NCBI GenBank assembly: GCA_963573305.1
Contig: OY754327.1
Location: 141,462,855 to 141,526,854, forward strand
Direction: 5' to 3'
DNA length: 64,000 bases
Origin: Pyrrhosoma nymphula
Lineage: Eukaryota; Arthropoda; Insecta; Odonata; Coenagrionidae
The notes below the pieces were generated by a model. That model searched no databases. It had not been told where the DNA came from and worked only from the letters and a program-made list of their open reading frames with translations. Both the position numbers and the translations under genes were made by a program. Below are positions 25,571-37,364 of this stretch, piece by piece (position 1 is the first letter of the stretch; every line of letters begins with the position of its first letter).

Positions 25571-26314
25571 ACTTTGCGGCTTTCAAATATGCCGAGAAAT
25601 GAAAGCGAAATATGGATATTTGTGCACATATCTCCTGAGAAACATCCTCATAATAGGGTGAAGAATTCCGGAATGAAGTTCCGTAATGAGACGCATCCAT
25701 CCGGCACATCTGATTGCTACGCGTCGCTCCATCCACCAAAGGGATTTCATTCTCCCGAACTCAACTGCGAAAGAGACAATCGAGAGCCTCGCCTAAGTTC
25801 TAAAGCGCCCCCCCACCCCGAACCCCCCCCCCATCCCCCGAAGGCAGAAACCGCGTTGTTCGATCCGAAGGTCGATAAAAGTGGAGGAAATTGAAGAAAG
25901 CAAGAGAGGCGCTGGGAGGTCGCGTATGGTGGAGAGAGAGTGAGAAGGAAAAGGCGGATATAGCAGGAGATGGGAAGAAACGGTTCCCTTCATGCCGTAA
26001 AAGACACCAGAGCTCCATCTAGTGCAGACTCGGAGAGGTTTTCCCCCCTTTTTGTGTGCGAGGATGCCCTTGATATGTGAATATATATATTTTACCCGGA
26101 AAGCCACGTCATGTGTGTGTGGCGGTGGGCGAACCCTCCCCAGAACTTGCGCCCAACTGTATGCTACAAAAGTTATATGAACAAGGAGGATTTGTGAATC
26201 ATACTTATGTATGTGTGCATAGGGATATGAGAATTATCAAAAAATAGCAAGTATACGAGACGTTCTGTAGGTATTAGATAGCCTATTAATAAATGACTTT
26301 TTAAAATGTTTAGT

Positions 26315-26722
26315 TGGAGCATGCTTTTATATGATAGTGAAACCTTGACAATAACTGCTGTAAAAGCAAAAGCAATGGTGATGTGGTGTGTTCTAGAAGA
26401 ATCACGAAGATTAAGTGGGCGTAGAGAATCACCAATGAAATCCCTATGAAGAGCTGGAGAGAAACAAAGTGTAAAGAAAACTCTGATAAAGAGAAGAGAC
26501 AAACTTATTGGTCACATTTTGCGACATATTCCACAATATCCTATTGAAAACAACAATGGAATGAGAAATAAATGGGAAATTTTCAGAAGAAGATCAAGTA
26601 TTGAATAAATCAGGCCTAATATGAAGGACGTCAAAGTGAAGAATTATGTGGGAATGAAGCGGTTGGCAGAGAGGAGAGTGAAGTGGAGAGCTGCAGCAAA
26701 CCAATCTTGCAATAATGACTAA
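26315..26722 (+). pseudogene. Non-LTR retrotransposon polymerase, C-terminal fragment (broken)
   Basis: One reading frame of 136 codons runs without a frameshift and contains two internal stops plus the final TAA. It starts inside the protein at WSMLLYDSETLT, which matches the 'LLYGSETWTL' region at the end of the reverse transcriptase in insect non-LTR elements. It goes on with RAGEKQSVKKTLIKRRDK, LIGHILRH and MKRLAERRVKWRAAANQS before the stop. These are the typical last residues of the polyprotein, after the RT domain, in this LINE group. The catalytic part of RT and the endonuclease are missing, so it is a 5'-truncated, dead copy. The mother element would reverse-transcribe its own RNA at a nicked target. 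Subfamily is not assigned. Confidence 0.8.
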
Positions 26723-26944
26723 ATTGGTTGGTGATTGATAAAAGGGCTAAATGTTTGCCTCTTCCACGTCGCAGTTTTCTTGAAATATCTACTTTTCGTA
26801 GGAAGACACATCCCCCATCCATTAGATCTTCATCATTCAGCACGAGGCTTGTTATATACCCGTGTGTCTTTGTCTCGAGTCAGATTTGTAAACTGGTGTG
26901 TATGGGCTGAGGAAGGTGAAAAATAGAGGCGAATTTCCGTTCCA

Positions 26945-27200
26945 ATGGTCCAGGTGCTAACCCCGAGAGTAGCGGTGATTTTTCAGTAGAATCCCCTATC
27001 TTTGCAGTACTCTGTCCGTCGGATCGTACGTGTGTCTGCGGACCCCTTTGCACCTTTCGTAAAAAGAATAGGCTAATGCCGACGACGGGTCTGTTCTATC
27101 AATCTTTCTTCAATTCCCCAACCAACCCACTCACCCATCCTTGATGGCGTAAATGATCTCAGTTGTCGTCGGTCGCCTCCCGCAAAATAGCCAACCGACC
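26945..27200 (+). mobile_element. tRNA-derived SINE, family 1, diverged head
   Basis: The 3' half matches the family well: GGATCGTACGTGTGTCTGCG, ATAGGCTAATGCCGACGACG, then TTGATGGCGTAAATGATCTC and GTCGGTCGCCTCCCGCAAAA. The A/B-box head is poorly preserved. It lies about 220 bp downstream of the LINE fragment that ends at 26722. Confidence 0.65.
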
Positions 27201-27269
27201 AGAGCTCTCGTAGTTACATCCGTGCGTTCGTGTGCGAGGTCCTGTGTCAGATAGGGAGAAGCTTTTGAG

Positions 27270-27780
27270 TGCGGCCGGGAAATGAAGTCGGAGAAAGAGA
27301 GGAAGAAGATAACGGACTGCGAGGACACGCAATAGCACTCCAGAAAGGAGTCGCCGAGGGAAGAGAAAGAGGCAAAGATAGAGAGAGAAAGAGAGGGGGG
27401 GGGTGCTCGCAAAATGAAGAGAGGGAGAGAAAGAGGGGAAGAAGAGGCGGAGGTAGCGATGATGAAGATCTTCCGTCAAAAGCCCAGCGGTTTTCTCTGA
27501 CGTGATCCGGAGTCGTAACGTAGCCCAGAGGGTGGGGAAGGTAATTAGGTTTTCCCTTAACGGTCCAATCCGATCCCGGCGAGGACTAAAGGCCCTGTCC
27601 GCCGTGGGGAGAGCATCCGTCGCCCACATGCCCCCCTCCTCCCGCCCCCCCACGACCCCTCTTTCTCCTCCCCTCCCCGACGACAGTCCCTCAGGAAACC
27701 CCTTCCTTCGTCCTCCCACCCTCACTCCCTCTTCGTGTCTCTCTCTCTCTCTCTCTCTCACGAGAAGAGAGTGAGACAGT
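27270..27780. repeat. Purine tract, CpG patch, then pyrimidine tract with (TC)n
   Basis: The plus strand is GA-rich at 27280-27470, mixed and CpG-rich at 27480-27620, then CT-rich to 27765. It ends in an uninterrupted (CT)n microsatellite at about 27738-27761. Overlapping frames on both strands are low complexity and rejected. Confidence 0.7.
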
Positions 27781-28434
27781 GTGTGGAACTGGAAGAATGG
27801 AATTAAGGCACTCTCCGGGCCATATTTTTCGCAATTTCGCTCGTCATCCCAGATTTCGTCTTCACCTTGTAGATCGAATTCCGACTACGATATGTTTTTG
27901 ATGACAGAGGTTTGTTCCTAAGGGTTTTGTTTGAGATTGAAGTTTGTTCCTCGCCTATTGAATTTGATGAAATATTTCAGTTGTAAGTACACCATGTTTG
28001 CGGCACTATTTTATTTGGAAAAATGACATGATTTCCCCGCTTTCAGTCGACTCATTCCCGTGAAAGTCGACTCATTCTCTTAATGGCGTGTTTTACACAT
28101 CGTAGTAAGCTACAATTCTGAAAATTGATTGTGCTGAATACATTTCCTCATCAAAACCTTTGTTCAAACATCAACCTAATTTTTGCGTAACGTGTTGGCC
28201 TTAGTTGAGTCATCGGCTTAAGGTGGATTATATAATCATTTGGAAGCGTAAATTTTTATTTTTAAGGATTAAATATTCGGGTAATGTGAATTTAATACAT
28301 TTTTGGATGACTAAAGTAGATACTTAAAATTTAGTTGGTATTAAAGTAAAAACATGGCTATGGACTTTGATGTAGATCAAATGGGTGCTCAGTTACTTCA
28401 GGCTTCACTTCGTGAGAATTTTACATATCCACAT

Positions 28435-28548
28435 CATTAAAAGGCACAGATAACTTTTACACATAAATTTTGCTGGTACTAATGTACTACCAATACCCAC
28501 CAGTACCAATAAAATTTCTGTGTAATAGTACGTTATGCCTTTAAATGG
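28435..28548. mobile_element. Short imperfect palindrome, MITE-like
   Basis: 'aaaggcacagataacttttac' on the left pairs with 'gtaatagtacgttatgccttt' on the right. 'aaattttgctggtact' pairs with 'agtaccaataaaattt' further in. The total length is about 113 bp with a small central loop. No clear target duplication was seen and the superfamily is unknown. Confidence 0.45.
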
Positions 28549-28589
28549 TGTGAATTAAATGGGCGGACTAAATAATTCAATTTTAATCC

Positions 28590-28858
28590 CTTCAATGGGG
28601 GATGAAATGAAGTCCACAGTAGCCAGTGGCAAGATGAAGAGGGAAATTCATGAAATGCATTTTGAGTCATAGCAGTTTACTGAAGGACGGAATTAAGGGT
28701 GGCGTGGGCCTAAAAAGCTGAAGAGGAAGGATAAGGATAAGTTCGGGGTACAAGTTATGGGCGATGTCAGCGTAGAGAGATATGTAGGACTGAGAAGATT
28801 TCTAGGAAATAGAATGGCTCGCGGAAGGAATGAACACACTAGCTCATCCTCGAATTAA
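28590..28858 (+). pseudogene. Second non-LTR retrotransposon C-terminal fragment (degraded)
   Basis: The last 39 codons (28742-28858) are open and read FGVQVMGDV, VERYVGLRRF and end TSSSSN. That matches the end of the same kind of polyprotein as the copy at 26315 (compare KDVKVKNYVGMKRLAE). The preceding 'GWRGPKKL' fits the usual GxRGRPxx basic segment. Further upstream the frame is broken by stops. It is more diverged from the 26315 copy than a simple duplicate would be, so it is a separate old insertion. Confidence 0.55.
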
Positions 28859-29886
28859 TAGCACGTTACTGGGATATGGAACATTTTATGTACTTAGTAA
28901 CGTTTTGAAAATGGTAATCGTCGTCATAAATTGATCTAAAGCCAACTTTGAGAGATATTTATATAGCCAAAGGCGTGGTTAACTTGCCTCCACAAGTACT
29001 GACTCGGCCTGAGGCTCGAATTCTCGCAGTGTTTTGCAGCTTGAGCAGTTCTCCTTTACAGCAACCATGGTTGGCCGCTCCGACCTGGTGTCATTAATCT
29101 TGGAGGGCTCCGTCGCCTCAGAGTTTCCTCCTATTGCTCTTAGTTCCGATCGCGGCTTCCGATCGAAAATAAGAAATCCACCACGGAAAGCTTCGCTTCG
29201 CCAGGTCTACCCATTTACCAAAATCACTAGCGCGAAATTCCTCACTTCGCGGGGAAACATTTCATGCATTAATTTGTAGCGTGATTGACGATGATCTCTC
29301 GCCAACGAGATGTTTGTTTGCGTCATAATTGAGCGACAGTTTTTCTTTTTAATTTCAAATATCCATAACTAAAGACGAAAGCAAAAATCTTCACTTCCCC
29401 TCGTAACTTTCTCCACTGCTACGCATTAATCCGTCGTCTCCGGGTTAAACGCAGTGTGTTTACACTTGAGTGAACCCTGGGGAATAGTTTTAACAAGGGA
29501 GCATTCACATTTGGTGCGGGCTAAGCAGAGCTGTTAATTAAAGGTTACGGACGGATGTTCAGGAATAAGGATGTTCATTATTTAATCTAGCAGTTGAAAT
29601 CTCGTTAAAGGGGTATGTAGCGCAAACCGAGGGAGTTGGGTTTCAAGATTCCTGATTAAGGGCTAAATAATTAATTGTGTGTTCACTTTTTTGCGGTCAC
29701 GATCTCGTTAAGAGTAAGCCAGTTTGATAAAAAAATAAAAAATACAAATGTCTCACTGAAATATGAAAACACTTGACTAATTTCGAGGATACAGGGTTTA
29801 GTCAAGGTACTCCCTTTACGTAGTAACCCGAAAATTTATACGTGAACTTTTCGCACTTCGCAAACTCTCTGTATTATCATAACTCC

Positions 29887-30908
29887 TCAAAAGAAGTTTT
29901 GTCTTTTAACATCTCTTTCAATATTTTTGAAATATTTTATTTGTGATTTGGAAGTGTTAGAAAATATGTGATCAATAGTATTTATCACTTTACGAATGGA
30001 TGTCGTGTCTGCGATTAAGGGCGTGTTTAGATATCCGATGCTTATTTTTAATTTAAAAATGGGAAAACTCCTCTGAAACAGATGATTTAATAGATTCCAC
30101 TGTTGAAATTCAAACAATCAAGTTTTACGCGGCTGTTGATTACAAGGAATTCGACGACTTGAATGACACACACCTGTAGATAACTTTGCTGTGAAGCAAT
30201 CCAATATTTTAAAATTACTAAAATGATGAAAATGTTAAATAATAGTCTGTCTTAAAATTTTCTTTCTCCGAATATGTTTACAATGAATGTATTCTATTTT
30301 TATGGTTCTGTTTCCAATATTGCTCGTATTTGATGAATTGCCTGAGTGAGATTGGAAGAAAATCCACTTCACATTATCGACCTTTTCTTTGTCGTTGAAT
30401 TGAATCCTGTCTCCCTCTAGCCTTCTCTTCCCTCAAGGGATGCACTTTATATTCACATTTGCTTGATAGATCAACATTCATTTCCGTACTCCTTTCTTTC
30501 GATATTCTGTTTTCTTCTCATGAAATATTGCAGCTATTCTGAAGAAATCTTTCTTTCGAATTTCCCATTCAATTCATGCGTCTTGTCTTTTTCATTGAGT
30601 TTTCATATCGGCTTCCCTTATTGTTTTTGTATAGCTCCTCCGATGACTGAACTGTCAATCTGAGTGACACATCGATTTGAATTGGAAGAGGACCTTGTAG
30701 GGCATTGCTATCTGCTCTTTTTCCACCATTCAAAAAACCTGATGACTCCTCATCCTCTTTTTCGAATTTTCCCGGAGGTGGTCCCACGAAACTTTCTATA
30801 GAATCTAATTTTCCCTCCTCATGGATACTTATGTATGTGTTTAGCAAATAGAAATCATATTTTTTCATATTACCATGTATTATCGACTTTATAGACCTTG
30901 CCTGCATC
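29887..30908 (-). pseudogene. Frameshifted coding-like remnant, unknown; possibly virus-derived
   Basis: Four open segments follow one another on the minus strand: 30905-30569, 30573-30478, 30393-30235 and 30117-29887. Their composition is protein-like rather than simple. The first carries VGPPPGKFEKEDEE and then a beta-strand-like IDVSLRLTVQS. The second carries IRKKDFFRIAAIFHEKK. The third carries NRTIKIEYIHCKHI. The fourth carries LKISIGYLNTPLIADTTSI. Acceptor-like sites precede the first (TTTATTTGGATGCAG) and the fourth (TTTGAATTTCAACAG), so exons are also possible. The order (proline motif, acidic stretch, beta strand, later hydrophobic strands) loosely recalls rhabdovirus matrix proteins, which line the inner virion membrane. 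That would make it an endogenous viral element broken by frameshifts. This assignment is speculative. Confidence 0.35.
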
Positions 30909-31611
30909 CAAATAAAAACAGGCATTAGGCAAATGCGAATGTTTTTTTTCCAGTTTCATGATGAGGATTTAACTCGGGGATATAGCCGATGGGGTAATGT
31001 TTTGAGAAATAAATTACAGAGCAAACGGATTGTGGAGGAGGTAAAAGACAGGGTGATGGACCTCAAGAGAAAGTTGGAAAACATTGGCATCACATATTGA
31101 TTGATGTCCCTCTTGTTTTCGGCGGATGGTAGTTCTTTTGGCGTTCATTTAACCCTGCATAAAAACCTGGCGGTAGTTCACAGTTGGCACCGGGATATGA
31201 ATTTTACTTGAATTTGTGGTAAAAAGTGTTTTTTGACGGTTATAGCGAGGCGTTTTTATTACTTAAAAATTATCAGAAAAAACGGAGACTCATATTTCAC
31301 GCATTTTACTCGGGAAAAGTACTTTTTTCCAGACGGAGAGTACATTTCATGCTGAGGAGAGGATGGTGTTGACATATGCTATGATTGAGAGTTATATAAA
31401 ATAAATTTGTGTATCAAAACTAGATATATTTAAAAAATACAGATTTTTCGATACGTACATTTAAAAAAATGTCTCGTACTTATATACTGCTTAATATAAA
31501 TACTTTCAAACGTCATTGTGTTTTGAATTTTGCTACCATCATTGTCTGCAATTCTGAAATGAGAAAATACAGCAATAGAAACCTGAAAACAACTTTTATA
31601 TATAATTTAAC

Positions 31612-31857
31612 CATATACATATATATATAAGCGTATCAGGCTTAACATTGTGAAAATACTTTATGTCCATTTTAAATAAAACAAAGTAGTAAATTTCCAC
31701 ACAGTATATTATCAACCACAAAATACAACACCGACCAAGGTTTCGGCACGTAATGCCATTCTCCCATAAAATTCCCAAATTCCCAAATTCTGCCATATTG
31801 GAATATACTGTGTGGAAATTTACTACTTTGTTTTATTTAAAATGGACATATACATAT
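31612..31857. mobile_element. Penelope-like element G with 49-bp perfect arms
   Basis: Arms at 31662-31710 and 31802-31850 are exact reverse complements over 49 bp. The 91-bp loop holds one unit on the minus strand: GGAGAATGGCA, loop, TGCCGAAACCTTGGTCGG. Its stem GGCA...TGCC is intact before GAAACC, while CTGANGA has decayed to GGGAGAA. Outside the left arm the minus strand carries the family tail (TTTTCACAATGTTAAGCCTGA, with GCCTGA at 31636-31641). CATATACATAT at 31612-31622 and 31847-31857 may be the target duplication, though it is AT-rich and the right copy overlaps the arm. Identical arms suggest a recent insertion or gene conversion. Confidence 0.6.
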
Positions 31858-32869
31858 TATTGCAATTTACATGTCTTGTCCTCAAAAAGAGTTTTAAGTA
31901 ATTTTGGGTGTAATTGCTAATTTTGAAACATTGACAAGATTTAAAGTATACCGTGTGCAGGAATCAAATTAAATTTACACCAATTATACCAATATAAATA
32001 GTCGAAATAGGTGTCACTCATTAAAATGTCATTTTTTTAAAATGAAAACTAACTTCTCTGTGTCCATTTTAATAAATTAAGGCACATACATCGGCATTTA
32101 AGTGTCTTCTTCACGTGCACAGTAGGTACACCAAGTAATCAGTATCACCGTCAAGTTTACTAGTACATCTGGGACCTACATTGTACAGTATTAAATTGCC
32201 TGATATACAGAATTTTATCGCCTCATTATTAAATTAATTAAGGGGACAGGAGGGACTATGTTTTTTATCTCTGCCGGTATATGTGCTTAAAAATATATCA
32301 ATCATTGCATCGAAAAATATACACCACATGCTTCATACAGACAAACCATCACTAATCAACATTCGTCTCAAACTTCCCCTGCCATTTTCCCCGTAACGCT
32401 TTCGGATCGCTCGAGTGTTTTAACTCTGTTTTTATTCAAATCCAATAAATACATCTATATAGGTAAATATACTGATATTATAAACGGGATGTAGTGGTAA
32501 ATTGCAAAATACCCTCCATCCACAATGCATTGCGAATACACCCACACTCAATTCACGAACTCAATTCGTCCCGTACATCCCCTGCCACTCTCCCAATAAT
32601 GCGTTCGGTACGCTCGGTCGTGTCGCACTGCCTTGTGTGTTTTTATTTTTTCCTCTCTGTCTTTTTTTTTATTCCCACTCTCGTCAATGCGTGACGTGTA
32701 TGAAGCGAGGAGCGGGGTCCGCCGTGTCCCTCCCAACCACTCCGTCGAAGAAACGAACGCGTTTCCATGTTCCGCGAAATCCTAATTATGTCAGGTGATG
32801 CGATCACATTGAGGAATACGATTAGGGAAATTGAGCGTTGAGTGAATCTTTTCGTCGGGGGCAAATGAG

Positions 32870-33480
32870 TGTATGTGGGGGCGGGGGTGTAAGGGATTAA
32901 CCCTTCCACCGCGGCCACCCCCCAATGACGAAAAGAGAGGGTTGAAAGGGGGGTGGGTTGGGGGGTGGCAGGTGGTGACGTTGGTTGGAGGGACGGAGAG
33001 AAGGGAATGAGGGGCAAGAGAAGGGAACGAGATTGGTTGTGGGGGTGTGGGGTAAAGGTTATGAGGATTCGAGTTTAGGGTATGAGGGGAGAGTTGGCAC
33101 GGGTTAGTTTTGTTGATTACCCTTTACCCTTCCACCCCACCACTACGATTCCTTCCACCTCTCCCTCTCCCCCGCTCCTGTTAACCCCTCGTCCAACCCC
33201 CCCACCCAATATAACCCGCTCCGCATTCCCCGTCCTCTGCCGCCGCGTCATGATATGGGTGATTTAGTAGGCATCATGTAGGCGCGGATACGCTTTCGCG
33301 GGGGCTTCCAAAACCTCCAAAACCTCATCCACACCGCCCCCATCCCCTTATCCTCATCCTACATGCCCTCCCTTTCCTCCACCCTCCCTCATCCATTGCC
33401 CGGAGACCCCTCCACCACCCTCCCCCCCATTCCATTCCCAAATATCCTCTTCACGCCCCCCCCTCCAGTCCGGTTGCACG
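32870..33480. repeat. Purine tract followed by pyrimidine tract
   Basis: The plus strand is G/A-rich from 32870 to 33100 and C/T-rich from 33115 to 33480, with a sharp switch. Frames here are low complexity. 33640-33760 is ordinary, more complex DNA with CCAAT- and ATGCAAA-like sites and could be regulatory. Confidence 0.65.
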
Positions 33481-33839
33481 GAGCCAAAATGCCACAAGGC
33501 TTTATATGGGCCGAGATTGACTGCGTGCATTTCTGCTTTCCATTTTTCAACGCAATATCACTCTTTCCTCGTCGGAATCCTCTCTCTCCCCTACGCTCTC
33601 TCTCTCTCGCTTGTTCCCTTTCGAAATTCAAAACGACGGACTGTCTGGCAAACGCTTTAACAATCGGACCAATCAAAACCTCAGCCGGCGAGCTAGCTAT
33701 CCATGCAAAGAGAAACAGCGTGAGAGGGGGAAAGGGCTGCTTTGCCAAAAGCATTTCGTTCTCACATGCGGGATAATGCATTTCGGACGGTATTGGGTAA
33801 AAAAAAAGATGAGGGAACCCTCGCGTCAAACGGCTTTCA

Positions 33840-34840
33840 GATGATTTACGATCGCCGAATATGATCCCTCAGCATCTGACACGCTACATTTATTTCGGGA
33901 GGGATTTAGTTATTAATTGCACGGAATTGTCAGTCGCGAGATGGAGTTATGATCACGCGGTTAAAATCGTAGAGAGCCTGCACTGCGATCAAACGCAGAG
34001 TGGAAAGATCGTCATCGTCGCGTCATTGCTATGTATTCTTTTTTTTGAAGTATGCATTCCGCGTTAAGTGACCACTCGTTTAGCGAACTGAGCAACTCTA
34101 GATGTCTAGCTCGACTCTCGCCAAAATCCTCCCAAAATATATAACCAATTGTTAGAATGTCCCTCGGCCACACTCGAATCCATGACGGTTTTTATTTTTA
34201 TTCAAAATTTTCGCGACTGGCGGAGAGTATAAATTTGGGAGAGTGTCGCCGCGCTTTAAAAAAATGAGTTTGATGGAATGCACCGAGTGAGAGCGACTTG
34301 CACGGAAAACTGACATAAAAAAAAATAAATGCACGAAAATGAAAAAATATGAACCACTCTGATCGCTCGTTAAAAGTGGGAGTGGAGAGAGAGAGCTTTT
34401 ACGACGGAAAGTTTTTAGCCGTTCGATTGGAAACTGAAACTAGTTACCCGTGATATTTCATCGAGTTGCGAAGAAATTTTGACCGGATTGGGAGGACGTT
34501 GAGGGGATGAGAGAGTGTTAAGGGTGGCAAGGGAACGTTACATCTGAGAGAGAGAGAAAGAAACTAGAAACATTTTCAATCGACGGCGGGCACAGAAGTT
34601 TTGAAGGGGACACGCTTCAAACCCACACTCCGGCGCGAACACGCGCTCATGTCTGCGTGTGTATATAATATAATTTATAAATAATATTTTTACACATATT
34701 TTTTATATATATCCGTCGTCTACCTCGGGAATAAATGCGTTATAGTCGTGTAATTCATTGGGCTATAAAGAAACGAGAGCATTTTCTAGGCGCAACGCGA
34801 CGCGGTGGACAAGCAATTTTACAAGCCCCTCCATATATTT
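33840..34840. other. Mixed-complexity stretch without a recognisable gene
   Basis: The only frame of note is 33861-34067 (+), which has no recognisable domain. The region contains an AT-rich run at 34670-34715. I see nothing further. Confidence 0.4.
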
Positions 34841-35217
34841 AAAAATGTTTTAAGTGGAGTGAGCGGAGATGGAGAGTGCCAGAGAGAGGGCATGAGCAGT
34901 GGGGGATAGAGGAGGGATGATTGGAGGAGGGTGTGGGTTGTGCAAGGGAAAAAGGGGGGTTTGTTGAAGGAGAGGGTGGATAAAGAGAGAGGAGGAGGGA
35001 GGGTGGGTGGAGGGAGGTGTCAGAATGGGACAAAAAACACGGGAATGGCTCCGGAATATGGGGTTGTTCGAGGAAGTGAGACATGCGGAGGCGGCGAAAA
35101 AAAATAAACAGAGCAGTGGGGGGTGGTGGGGGAGAAAGGGAGTGAACGGAGAATGGAGACCGGGAGAAAGTGGAGATGGAAACGCGACGTGAACGGCGAG
35201 GAAAAATATCGAAGGGG

Positions 35218-35560
35218 ATCGGGTTGGTATGGCGGCGAGAGAACTGGCATCCCATTAGGAGGGCCCCGGTTTCAAATCCCGGAATTGGCGAAGTTTTTCG
35301 TGAGGAGTCCCTACTTGGGAGCCTAATGGAGGGCACTCCGTCCGGCCGTCGGATGGTACGTTGAACCGTGGTCCCCAAGGCTCGTATCTTTAAGAGGTGA
35401 CTTATGCCGGCGCCAGGTTTCCCTCCACCCTTCTTCCATTCCCCCAACTAATCCTTCCCTTGTCTACCTACCAATGTCCTCAATGATGCAAATGACCCCA
35501 TCAGTTTGTCAGTCACCTCCCCGATATAACCAAACCAAACCAATCCAAACCAAAACAAAA
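35218..35560 (+). mobile_element. tRNA-derived SINE, family 1, full length with ACCAA-type tail
   Basis: A-box-like TGGTATGGCGGCGAGAGAAC is followed by B-box CCCCGGTTTCAAATCCCGG. The body has GGTACGTTGAACCGTGGTCC, TTATGCCGGCGCCAGGTTTC and AATGATGCAAATGACCCCAT. It ends in a repetitive tail of 'aaacc / aatcc' units (35528-35560), typical of reverse-transcribed SINE 3' ends. The 5' side abuts a purine tract (34840-35220). Confidence 0.75.
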
Positions 35561-37054
35561 GATAACGGAGGAGAGGAGACACCTATTTGTGGAATGGATG
35601 GTGGTTAGGGTTGCCATACGCCCTGAAAAATCGGGCTTATCCTGAATTTTGGCACAAATAAGCATGCTGGCTGAGTTTAAAAAAATAGGCAAACGTGTTG
35701 ATTTTTTAAAACATGGGAGTAAAAAATTCTATTACAGTTAATGCTAACATTTATATTACGTACACCCGCTCATTTCCGGTTTCACAATGCTCATGATAGG
35801 GATACGTTGTACCCCTGGAAAAACTGTAATCCTAATGATCCAGCATGACTTTAAATATATCTATTTCAAAATTAGGTATCATGTACCTGTATGTACTGGA
35901 AAATAATGTATGGTTAAAATAGTGTCACTTTCAGAGGTACTACGTAATTGGTTCACAGCCTAAGGATATTTAGAAGTAAATGATCCATTTGTTTCAAAAT
36001 TTGTTCTGAAAACATTTTATTATGTAGGATAACATGTTTGATGTCAATTTAGAGGTATTTGAATATGCAAATCATTTATATCTAAAAACAAATATTTGTC
36101 ACTATAATGAAATTTATAGTGGTGGTAAGAAACCATAGCGGTGGTGGAAGAGTGGGATGAAGAATGAGAGGAGTGAGACAAAATGGAAGAAGAAGAATAT
36201 AAAGCAAGGAAAGGGGATTGGAGAGAAGTGGGCAAGTGGAAGGAGGGATATTCTGCTCGCTGGGATTATAAGATTTCCAAAGTGCAAAAACGTTGAGAAA
36301 ATGGTTCGAGAAGGTAGAATCGGGAGGGAAGGGCGGAGTGGGGCAGGGTATGTGAGGGGGGGAGGAGGAGGAGTAAAGGATAATTGTGGGAGTGGAAATA
36401 TCGGAGGGAAATGCGGGAGAGGAGAGAGAAAGAGACGAGTCGAAGATGGGGAGAGTGGTTCGGTTGGAAGATGGGCGCCGCAGAAATGGGGGAAAAGATT
36501 GAGGGAGACTCTCGGGCGATGAGGTGAACGGGTGGGCGGGGGAGAGGGATGTTTCGGGTCCGGGAGTTGGGTTCTTCTCACGGGCGGCGCGGACTGAGCG
36601 CGAGAGACAAGTAGTATCGAACAAGACCGGGGGCGTGAAGCGATCAGATTTTTATATAGATAGGGAAGAAAATGTACACACTCACCAACCAAATAATAAA
36701 AGAGATGAAGTTGGAGAGGGTAGGAGGCTGGCACAATGGGGAGGGGGGCGTGTGTGGGGGGGGAGGAGATGTTGGCTGGGAGAAGACTGGACCGAGAACG
36801 CGAGGGAGACGAATTGTGGGAGAACGGGAAGAGACAGGGAGGAGGGAGTAGTGAGGGAATTAGAGAGAGAGAGAAAGAGGACATGAAAAGGAGGTAGGCG
36901 AAGAAGGGCACGGTGGAACACAGTAGATGGATGAAAGAAATAGAGAGAGAAAGATGAATAAAAAGAGAATGGGGGTGGATGAGGAATAGAGGAAAGTGTA
37001 GGGACAGTAAAAGAGGAATTTTAGAAGAGAGCATTTGGCAAGTAAATTTAAATG

Positions 37055-37275
37055 AAAGATTAATCCAAATAGCCAGTAAAAGAAAAGGAATTTTGACTAA
37101 TCTACATGTATTCCGGTCATCCAGGTGACTATCAACAGGGAGAGTTAAAATCTCGTAAACACGTGTGCGTTGACGACATTATAACCCTCCCTGTCCATGG
37201 TCACCTCTATGACCGAAATGCATGCATAATAGTCAAAATTCCTTTTCTTTCATTGGATATTTGTATTAATCTTTA
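37055..37275. mobile_element. Palindromic copy of repeat family 3
   Basis: AAAGATTAAT at 37055 pairs with ATTAATCTTT ending at 37275. The arms pair imperfectly but continuously through AAAGAAAAGGAATTTTGACT, TTCCGGTCAT..AGGTGAC and ACAGGGAGAGTTA. The left arm, read on +, matches the single copies at 57951-58066 and 60392-60532 (GGTCATC..GGTGACCATCGAC, GAGTTAAAATCTCG, ACGTGCGTGTT). The central part has tRNA-like flavour (GAGAGTTCAAATCTCG in the 57951 copy). So this is an inverted dimer of a short element. Confidence 0.6.
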
Positions 37276-37364
37276 AGGTAATAGAGGAAGATGGGGAGGA
37301 TAAGAGTAGGCCATGAGAATGTGTGAAGAGAGAAAGATGTGAAGAGTGAAAATAAGGAACATTA

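Noticed and set aside
36114..37034. 306-codon minus-strand frame
   Set aside because: It is the complement of a purine tract. The product is almost only Ser, Pro, Leu and Phe, and overlapping frames are equally open.
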